5,379 nt of DNA from an uncultured Spirochaetaceae bacterium (GTDB taxonomy: Bacteria > Spirochaetota > Spirochaetia > Treponematales > Treponemataceae), in NCBI GenBank assembly GCA_902796985.1, contig CADBRC010000332.1, positions 1 to 5,379 of the forward strand, given 5' to 3'. Made by a program: the position numbers and the translations under genes. Shown here piece after piece: positions 1 through 5,379 of the stretch (position 1 is the stretch's first letter; each line of letters starts with the position of its first letter). The notes beneath the pieces were generated by a model that worked only from the letters and a program-made list of their open reading frames with translations, searched no databases and was not told the DNA's origin.

Positions 1-15
1 GCACTGTTATTAGGA

Positions 16-21
16 TATAAT
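16..21 (+). promoter_or_regulatory. Candidate -10 box (TATAAT) just before the kinase gene
   Basis: A perfect sigma-70-type -10 hexamer, TATAAT, lies six bases before the ATG of the kinase gene. Transcription from such a box normally begins about seven bases downstream of its last base, which here falls at or next to the ATG, so the mRNA would be leaderless or nearly so. The -35 element would lie off the left edge and cannot be checked, and there is no extended -10 TG (the matching bases are GG). An AGGA at 12-15 could instead be a Shine-Dalgarno site 12 bases from the ATG, a rather long spacing; it would matter only if transcription starts further upstream. An AT-rich hexamer like this can also arise by chance, so the call is tentative. 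Confidence 0.35.
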
Positions 22-27
22 AGAAAA

Positions 28-2472
28 ATGAGTACAAAAAGAACTCCCGGGCTTGCGGTAGAATTCACCGTCACCGCTACTATACTGCTTCTTGTTGCAA
101 ACATCTTCCTCGGAACGATACTGATAGACAATTCCAAGGAAGCTATGAAGACCCTGATAAACAGCCGTATGCTTGATGTTTCCAACGTTGCAGCTGACAT
201 GCTCGACGGCGATACGCTGGAGAAACTGCGGGCAGAGGACATGGACAGCCCCGGATACCGGAAGATAAACGACACGCTCGCCGTATTTCAGAAGAACATT
301 GACCTCAAGTATATCTACTGTATAAAGGACAACGGAGGAGGGAACTTCAGTTTTTCCGTTGACCCCTCGCCCGTAGATCCGGGGGAATTCGGCGAACCCA
401 TCGTGTATACCGATGCGCTGTTCACGGCAAGTCAGGGAACTCCTGCAGTTGATGACGAGCCGTATACGGACTCATGGGGCCGTTTCTACAGTGCGTACAG
501 TCCGGTATTCAACTCAACGGGCAAAGTCGCGGGCATAGTTGCAGTCGATTTCTCTGCGGACTGGTACGACGCGCAGATTGCGAAGCAGACCCGGTCGATC
601 CTCCTCACCAGCATAGTAGAGGTCTTGCTCGGAGTGATGCTCGCCATCCTGGCAACCTGGCGGTTGAGGAAAAAGCTCTCCGGGATGACGGAAGAGCTTG
701 GCGAGCTTGCAAAAACCGTGGACGAGCTGACGCTGGAGCTAAACCCGGACAAAACACAGACTTCCTTCACCGGAAAGGCATCCGACGGCATACAGGAACT
801 GGGCAACCGCATACACAGCATAAAGGAGGAGCTGAAGCTGTACACCAGCAAGCTCCGCTCACAGGCGAACAGCATGATTACAGCCCTCTCTTCCAATTAC
901 CACGGAATCTACCACATAGATTTAGATACTATGGAAGGAATCTGTTACCGATCCTATGTCCTTCTGGATAAGGGGCTGCAGCAGGGCGAGCATTTTCCGT
1001 ACAGCGAAGCCATGGCCGCCTATGCGGAAAAATATGTGACGGAAAAATACAGGGAGGCATTTCTCCGTTTCATGACTCCGGAAACTATCCGGGAGTCAAT
1101 TAAGAGAGACAAGCTAGCAAGCTTCCTGTACACCACCATCGACCAGGACGGTCTGGAGTCCTACGAGATGCTCAGGATGGCGGAAATTTCCCACGGCAGC
1201 GGCCCCGCTCACGAAGTGGGAATAGGATTCGAGGATGTAGACGCAGAGACCCGCAGCACGCTGATGCAGGACAAAGCGCTGAGGGACGCGCTTTCTACCG
1301 CAGAAGGAGCCAACAAGGCAAAGACCGTTTTCCTGTCCAACATGAGCCACGAAATACGGACTCCGATGAACGCGATAATCGGACTGAACAGGATTGCCCT
1401 GAACGATCCGGACCTGTCCAGCAGTACGAGGGATTACCTGCAGAAAATAGGGACATCTGCGGACCACCTGCTGAGCATCATCAACGAAATACTCGACATG
1501 ACCCGCATAGAATCCGGCAAGATGGTGCTCCGGCAGGAGTCTTTCTCGCTCCCCAAGCTGCTGGAGCAGATAAACGTAATGATTGGGGGACAGTGCGAGG
1601 ACAAGGGGCTGGTCTGGAACTGGAGACTCATCGGAGAAGCGGACGAATACTACGTCGGCGATGACATGAAGCTCAAGGAAATTCTCATAAACATTCTTGG
1701 GAATGCGGTGAAATTTACGCCGGAGGGCGGAGAGGTTACATTCACCGTGGAAGGAACCCGGCACTATGAAGGCAAGACCGTCTTCTGCTTCACAATCAAG
1801 GATACGGGCATAGGGATGAGCCGGGACTACCTGCCGAAGCTCTTCGATCCGTTCAGCCTGGAGGATTATTCGACTAAGACCAAATACGGCAGTACAGGTC
1901 TGGGCATGTCCATCACCAAGAGCATCGTGGAAATGATGAACGGCGACATCAAGGTGGACAGCGAGAAGAATGCCGGGACAACGTTCACCGTGACGCTGAC
2001 GCTCAACGACTACGAGAAGGAGGAGGCCACCGAGGAAGCTGTTCAGGCCGATGGAACAAGTTCCGCAAAAGCCGGCTACGCCGACCTGAGGGGCTGCCGC
2101 GTACTGGTAGCGGAGGACGTAGAGATAAATGCGGACATCATACGGATGGTGCTGGACGTGCGCGGAGTAGAAACCGACATCGCACAGAACGGCCGGATTG
2201 CGGTGGAAAAGTTCTCATCCTTCCCTGCCGGACACTATGATGCAATCCTTATGGACATGCGGATGCCGGAGATGGACGGGCTGGAGGCGACGCAGGCGAT
2301 ACGCGGAATGAGCAGGCAGGACGCGAAGTCCATTCCCATAATCGCGCTGACGGCAAACGCCTTCGACGAGGACGTACAGCGCAGTTTGCAGTCGGGCCTG
2401 AACGCCCACCTGTCCAAACCCGTGGAACCGGAGAAGCTCTTCGAAACGCTGGAAACCCTGATACAGCAATGA
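28..2472 (+). CDS. Membrane-bound hybrid sensor histidine kinase with Cache-like sensor and C-terminal receiver
   Basis: This 814-residue protein is a two-component hybrid kinase in the cytoplasmic membrane. A short cytoplasmic N-terminus is followed by TM1 (about 12-33), an extracytoplasmic domain (about 34-188) and TM2 (about 189-210). The outer domain resembles a single Cache/PDC sensor, with a DSWGRFYSAYSPV stretch (148-160) and a GIVAVDF strand (169-175); Cache domains usually bind small molecules. A degenerate HAMP-like stretch (211-270, ending DGIQELGNRI), a PAS-like region (about 283-402) and a helix (405-432) follow. HisKA contains the NMSHEIRTP motif with phospho-acceptor His441. 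The ATPase has an N-box (Asn555, Asn559), G1 box DTGIGM (592-597), F box LFDPF (605-609) and G2 box GSTGLGM (621-627). After a Glu/Ala-rich linker (661-688), the receiver has Glu696/Asp697, acceptor Asp743, Thr775 and Lys797, so both halves look active. No HPt or DNA-binding domain is present, so a separate phosphotransfer partner is expected. The start fits because the first TM follows directly. The ligand and target genes cannot be inferred, and the PAS-like call is the least certain. Confidence 0.95.
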   Translation: MSTKRTPGLAVEFTVTATILLLVANIFLGTILIDNSKEAMKTLINSRMLDVSNVAADMLDGDTLEKLRAEDMDSPGYRKINDTLAVFQKNIDLKYIYCIKDNGGGNFSFSVDPSPVDPGEFGEPIVYTDALFTASQGTPAVDDEPYTDSWGRFYSAYSPVFNSTGKVAGIVAVDFSADWYDAQIAKQTRSILLTSIVEVLLGVMLAILATWRLRKKLSGMTEELGELAKTVDELTLELNPDKTQTSFTGKASDGIQELGNRIHSIKEELKLYTSKLRSQANSMITALSSNYHGIYHIDLDTMEGICYRSYVLLDKGLQQGEHFPYSEAMAAYAEKYVTEKYREAFLRFMTPETIRESIKRDKLASFLYTTIDQDGLESYEMLRMAEISHGSGPAHEVGIGFEDVDAETRSTLMQDKALRDALSTAEGANKAKTVFLSNMSHEIRTPMNAIIGLNRIALNDPDLSSSTRDYLQKIGTSADHLLSIINEILDMTRIESGKMVLRQESFSLPKLLEQINVMIGGQCEDKGLVWNWRLIGEADEYYVGDDMKLKEILINILGNAVKFTPEGGEVTFTVEGTRHYEGKTVFCFTIKDTGIGMSRDYLPKLFDPFSLEDYSTKTKYGSTGLGMSITKSIVEMMNGDIKVDSEKNAGTTFTVTLTLNDYEKEEATEEAVQADGTSSAKAGYADLRGCRVLVAEDVEINADIIRMVLDVRGVETDIAQNGRIAVEKFSSFPAGHYDAILMDMRMPEMDGLEATQAIRGMSRQDAKSIPIIALTANAFDEDVQRSLQSGLNAHLSKPVEPEKLFETLETLIQQ

Positions 2473-2522
2473 CAGGGAACGCTGCCCTTGTGCATGCGGG
2501 CACTTTGTGGTAGCTTTACGGC
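2473..2522 (+). other. Short intergenic gap between the kinase and aroA
   Basis: This 50-base gap has no clear Shine-Dalgarno sequence before the aroA ATG; the best match is a weak GGTAG at 2509-2513. It holds short alternative inverted repeats: AGGG (2474-2477) with CCCT (2485-2488), TGCCC (2483-2487) with GGGCA (2498-2502), and GTGC (2490-2493) with GCAC (2500-2503). The stems are only 4-5 bp and no T-run follows, so this is not a convincing intrinsic terminator. No -10/-35 pair is evident either. aroA could therefore be read through from the kinase gene, but the gap does not prove co-transcription. Confidence 0.5.
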
Positions 2523-3908
2523 ATGGATATCATAAGCAGTAACTCCACCCTCTCCGGGCATATACAGGTACCCGGCTCCAAGTCGCACACGATACGCGCA
2601 CTCCTCCTCGCCGCCCTCGCAGAAGGCGAATCACATATACGCAACCCCCTGCCGAGCGCGGACTGCCGGAGCACTGCGGCGGCAATTCCCCTCTTAGGGG
2701 CGAGCGTTGACTTCGGAAACAGCGGGGACAACTGCTGGACGGTACAGGGGGCGGGAAAGAACTTCCACCTGCCCGAGGACGTGGTAAACGTGGGCAACTC
2801 AGGCTCCCTGCTTTACTTCCTGTCCCCCCTTGCCGCGACGCTGGAAGGCTGGAGCGTCTTTACCGGCGACGAGAGCATACGCCGAAGACCCGTTGACCAT
2901 GTGGTAGACGCGCTCAAGCAGCTGGGAGCGGAGGCCCACACAGCCCGCCCCGGTTCCTCCACCTGCCCGCTGATCATCCACGGCCCGGTACAGAAGCCCT
3001 ACCGCCTGACGACGGCGGGGAGCGTGTCCAGCCAATACATCTCCGGCCTTATGATGGCCGCTCTCAGGCTGGACGATTCCGTCGAGCTGACCCTCACCGA
3101 CCCCAAGGAGACGCCCTATCTCACGATGACGCAGAAATGGCTGGAAAAAGTCGGCGCAGAGGTCTCTATCTCCGATGACTACAAGCAGATCAGCGTAAAG
3201 GGGAACGGCATCTATGACGGGTTCGATGCGGCGGTGCCCAGCGACTGGGAGGCAGTCGCCTTCCCTCTCATCGCTGCCCTGCTGACAGACAGCGAGATCA
3301 CGATAGACAACGTAGACTTCTCGGGGATTCAGGGGGACGATGCGATTGTACCCATCCTCCGTTCGCTCGGTGCAGACATTGAGGAGGACAAGGAGAAGGC
3401 AACGCTTACCGTCCGGGGAGGAAAGAAGTCGCGCAATGGAAATGGACGTCTTTCAACCAAGAACAATCCAAATGGACAGTTGCACGTCAACCTGTCCGGC
3501 CTGCCCGATGCAATCTGCGCCCTTGCGGTCGCAGCGGCTTTCAGCGAGGGGGACACCTGCATAGAAGACATAGCCGTCTGCCGCCGCAAGGAAACGGACA
3601 GAATCGAAGTCCTCCAAAAGGAGCTGGGCAAGCTCGGCGTAGACATAGAGACGGGGCCGGATTTCATGATAGTGCACGGGCATTCTCCCCTCCTGGAAGA
3701 CGGAAGTGCGAACCCCGCGTTCCGCATCCACGGAGGGACAGTGGAAAGCTACGCCGACCACCGCGTCGCCATGTCCCTGTCCTGTCTGGGGCTTGCACTC
3801 CCGGAAGGCGAGACGGTCAGGGTCAAGGGAGCGGAGTGCTGCTCGGTCAGCTTCCCCCGCTTCTACCCGGTAATGGAGGCCATCGGCGCACAATTCAAGG
3901 AAGCCTGA
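2523..3908 (+). CDS. aroA: 3-phosphoshikimate 1-carboxyvinyltransferase (EPSP synthase)
   Basis: This cytosolic enzyme transfers the enolpyruvyl group of PEP to shikimate-3-phosphate, the sixth step of the shikimate pathway to chorismate and aromatic amino acids. The N-terminus has the family PGSKS motif (17-21) with Lys20, Ser21 and Arg25 matching E. coli Lys22, Ser23 and Arg27. Other matches are GNSGS (91-95), RRRP with Arg122 (E. coli Arg124), GSVSSQY (166-172, substrate-phosphate serines and Gln171), LPDA with catalytic Asp329 (Asp313), RKETDR with Lys356, Glu357 and Arg360 (Lys340, Glu341, Arg344), and YADHR with Arg414 (Arg386). Several active-site positions differ from E. coli: Ser95 for Thr97, Tyr98 for Arg100, Phe99 for Pro101, Val352 for Asn336 and Val442 for Lys411. 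At 461 residues it is longer than the roughly 427 of E. coli, partly through a hydrophilic insert near 300-320. The ATG is the first start after an in-frame TAG at 2511, and PGSKS sits at the usual distance from it. The alternative, a paralogous enolpyruvyl transferase such as MurA, is unlikely given GSVSSQ and KETDR. Confidence 0.95.
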   Translation: MDIISSNSTLSGHIQVPGSKSHTIRALLLAALAEGESHIRNPLPSADCRSTAAAIPLLGASVDFGNSGDNCWTVQGAGKNFHLPEDVVNVGNSGSLLYFLSPLAATLEGWSVFTGDESIRRRPVDHVVDALKQLGAEAHTARPGSSTCPLIIHGPVQKPYRLTTAGSVSSQYISGLMMAALRLDDSVELTLTDPKETPYLTMTQKWLEKVGAEVSISDDYKQISVKGNGIYDGFDAAVPSDWEAVAFPLIAALLTDSEITIDNVDFSGIQGDDAIVPILRSLGADIEEDKEKATLTVRGGKKSRNGNGRLSTKNNPNGQLHVNLSGLPDAICALAVAAAFSEGDTCIEDIAVCRRKETDRIEVLQKELGKLGVDIETGPDFMIVHGHSPLLEDGSANPAFRIHGGTVESYADHRVAMSLSCLGLALPEGETVRVKGAECCSVSFPRFYPVMEAIGAQFKEA

Positions 3909-3913
3909 AGGGA
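3908..3913 (+). promoter_or_regulatory. Ribosome binding site overlapping the aroA stop codon
   Basis: AAGGGA begins on the last base of the aroA TGA and lies six bases before the ATG at 3920. It supports that start for the membrane glycosyltransferase. Because it touches the stop codon, ribosomes finishing aroA would uncover or reuse it, which suggests translational coupling of the two genes. It also shows that at least this gene relies on a Shine-Dalgarno-type site, unlike aroA itself. Confidence 0.6.
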
Positions 3914-3919
3914 ATCAAG

Positions 3920-5379
3920 ATGAACAGCAAGGATTCCCCAGACAAAAATCTTTCCCCGGACGCAAAAGCCGTCGCAGGAAAGTTCTTTTTCTCCCCTGCC
4001 CTCCCCCTGCTCCTGCTGTCTGCAGGACTGGCGGGTCTGCTGCTCTGTCTGCCTCAGGTTCAGACGGCCATCGTCCAGCTGGGGGAAAAAATTGCGGGCC
4101 GGGGGCTGACGCAGGAGGTCTGGTTCAGACGTTTCTCCGCCTGGGGACAGGATATCCTGACCTGCATCATCCCGGCCCTGCTCTCCTGGGCAGTCCTTTT
4201 TGCATACCTGAAGATATACACGATGCAAAAGCCCGGCTGGCCGCAGCTGTTCGCAGGACTCGGCCTCTGGGTTCTTTTGTATGCCGCTGCCATCCCGTTC
4301 GGACGGACACAGCGCATTCTGGTCATCCTCGCCGCCACAGTCCTCTGCCTCATCCTGCTCAAGGCGGACCACATCGTACGGAGTTCCGGCACACATGCCG
4401 ATGACGCGGTTCCGCCCCGGAGAGCGGGAAACGCCCCCGCAGATATCAGCAGCCCTGTCCGCCCCGGTACAAGGGGCCTCCTCCTGACCGTCCTCCCCGC
4501 CCTGACCGCCGTCCTGCTCGCCGCCCTTTTCATAGACAGGGGGCAGACCTGGGGCGACGACTTTGCCGAGTACATAGCACAGGCAGGAATCCTCGCAGGC
4601 GGGCAGGACAATCCCGCCCGTCCGCAGGTAGGCTACCAGTACGGGACGGCCCTGCTCCTGCTTCCTTTCTATAAAATCTGGGACCTGAAACTGCTCGCGC
4701 TGAAAGCCCCGATGATTCTCTGCTTCGCTGCCTTCATCGTCTCTATATCCGTTTTCTACCGGAAGCGCATGCGGCCCAAGAAAGCCACAAGCGCGACATT
4801 CCTGCTCGCCGTAAGTCCCGCCCTCATCACCTACCTGAACAACGTCCTTTCGGACATCCCCTTCCTGCTCTTCTCTACCCTGTCGGTTATATGCTTCTAT
4901 GGGGTATACGACAGGGAAAGCGGCAGCGTCAGGCAATGCCTGTCAGCGGCGGCGGCGGGATTCTGCGTCATGTACGCCTACAGCTGCCGCTTCCAGGGCA
5001 TCATCCTGCTCATGACATTCGCCAGTACCGGAATCCTCCTGATGCTCCGGGCGGCGATGAAAAAGAACAGCTTCATCCAGTCCTGGACGGACTCTCTCGC
5101 TGCGGGAGGCTTTCTCCCGCAGATCTGCTTCTACGCCTCGTTCGTCCTTTTCTATGTACTTTACAAGTTGTTTCTGCCCGCCTCGCCGGGAAGGTCTGAC
5201 CTGGGCTTCTTTGATTCATTCTCACTTAAGGGGCTGGCATGCAACGCCATCGCCTACCCCTTCTTTTTCAGCGAATTCTTCGCCTGCCACGGACTGTGCC
5301 CTACAGCTGTCCGCATCGCCGTTTACCTAGCGGCCCTCCCCCTCATCGTGCTGGGCGTCATCCGCACAAGTAAGAAAGA
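3920..5379 (+). CDS. Probable GT-C fold membrane glycosyltransferase (family 39-like), 3' end cut by window
   Basis: The frame stays open from the ATG at 3920 to the window edge (486 codons plus two bases), so the C-terminus is missing. The product is a multi-spanning membrane protein rich in Leu, Ala and Phe. From about residue 187 it looks like a GT-C core: a TM helix (187-205), then WGDDFAEYIAQA (211-222) in the first outer loop, where Asp213/Asp214 fit the acidic catalytic motif of such enzymes. A YQYGTALLLLPFYKIW stretch (239-254) follows, and later SDIPFLLFS (311-319) resembles the SE/SD-IPF motif common in family 39-like proteins. Such enzymes take sugars from polyprenyl-phosphate donors and act on lipids, proteins or glycans at the outer membrane face. 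Ahead of the core lie about four further TM helices (about 25-44, 78-98, 108-126, 132-149) and a polar Pro/Arg/Ala-rich loop (150-186), which is unusual. The start is supported by AAGGGA six bases upstream, and the 11-base gap to aroA suggests one operon. Donor and acceptor cannot be told. A flippase-like or uncharacterised membrane protein is the alternative. Confidence 0.75.
   Translation, partial: MNSKDSPDKNLSPDAKAVAGKFFFSPALPLLLLSAGLAGLLLCLPQVQTAIVQLGEKIAGRGLTQEVWFRRFSAWGQDILTCIIPALLSWAVLFAYLKIYTMQKPGWPQLFAGLGLWVLLYAAAIPFGRTQRILVILAATVLCLILLKADHIVRSSGTHADDAVPPRRAGNAPADISSPVRPGTRGLLLTVLPALTAVLLAALFIDRGQTWGDDFAEYIAQAGILAGGQDNPARPQVGYQYGTALLLLPFYKIWDLKLLALKAPMILCFAAFIVSISVFYRKRMRPKKATSATFLLAVSPALITYLNNVLSDIPFLLFSTLSVICFYGVYDRESGSVRQCLSAAAAGFCVMYAYSCRFQGIILLMTFASTGILLMLRAAMKKNSFIQSWTDSLAAGGFLPQICFYASFVLFYVLYKLFLPASPGRSDLGFFDSFSLKGLACNAIAYPFFFSEFFACHGLCPTAVRIAVYLAALPLIVLGVIRTSKK

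Noticed and set aside
1114..1764. A 216-codon - strand open frame inside the kinase gene
   Set aside because: It lies opposite the HisKA and ATPase motifs, which are clearly conserved on the + strand, and shows no domain of its own.
2474..2503. Inverted repeats after the kinase stop as a possible terminator or attenuator
   Set aside because: The stems are only 4-5 bp, compete with one another and have no following U-run. Switching RNA structures before a biosynthetic gene are conceivable, but there is no leader peptide with aromatic codons and the gap is too short to support one.
3863..4936. A 357-codon open frame on the - strand opposite the membrane protein gene
   Set aside because: It is the mirror of a leucine-rich membrane protein: CTG and CTC read backwards give CAG and GAG, which explains its abundance of Gln and Glu. 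It has no recognisable domain and overlaps a + strand frame with GT-C motifs, TM helices and a good ribosome site.
4891..5199. A 102-codon + strand open frame in another phase within the membrane protein gene
   Set aside because: The overlapping frame continues the GT-C protein without interruption. This frame has no ribosome site or recognisable motif, and its basic, low-hydrophobicity start looks like an out-of-frame shadow.
28..5379. The three genes as one new functional system
   Set aside because: Each gene belongs to a common family, and nothing in the sequence links the kinase's signal to AroA or the glycosyltransferase beyond proximity. No conserved-neighbourhood evidence can be obtained from this window alone.

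Overview
The window holds three genes, all on the + strand and closely packed: a complete membrane-bound hybrid sensor histidine kinase (28-2472), a complete aroA for EPSP synthase of the shikimate pathway (2523-3908), and the first 486 codons of a polytopic membrane protein that looks like a GT-C fold (family 39-like) glycosyltransferase (3920 to the window edge). Almost every base is coding. The only gaps are 27 bases at the left edge, 50 bases between the kinase and aroA, and 11 bases between aroA and the membrane protein. I see no RNA genes, mobile elements, CRISPR arrays or notable repeats.

The organism is a bacterium with a moderately GC-rich genome that still uses ATA (Ile) and AGG (Arg) codons freely. 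The kinase architecture (Cache-type sensor, PAS-like region, HisKA, HATPase, receiver) and the diverged AroA are the kind often met in anaerobic, host-associated bacteria such as treponemes or Clostridia. This is an impression from sequence style, not a firm assignment. A Shine-Dalgarno-like AAGGGA in front of the third gene argues mildly against Bacteroidota, which rarely use such sites.

Functionally, the kinase probably senses a small extracytoplasmic ligand and passes phosphate from His441 to its own receiver Asp743. It carries no HPt domain and no separate response regulator lies in the window, so its output partner is elsewhere. AroA joins shikimate-3-phosphate and PEP on the way to chorismate. 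The membrane protein probably transfers a sugar from a lipid-linked donor at the outer face of the cytoplasmic membrane. aroA and the membrane protein are spaced like an operon pair with possible translational coupling. The kinase may or may not share their transcript. No pathway obviously unites the three, so shared position may be all they have in common.

The points most worth following are the AroA active-site differences from the E. coli enzyme, the roughly 186-residue N-terminal membrane extension ahead of the GT-C core, and a perfect TATAAT placed so close to the kinase start that the mRNA could be nearly leaderless. I found no convincing new multi-gene system here.
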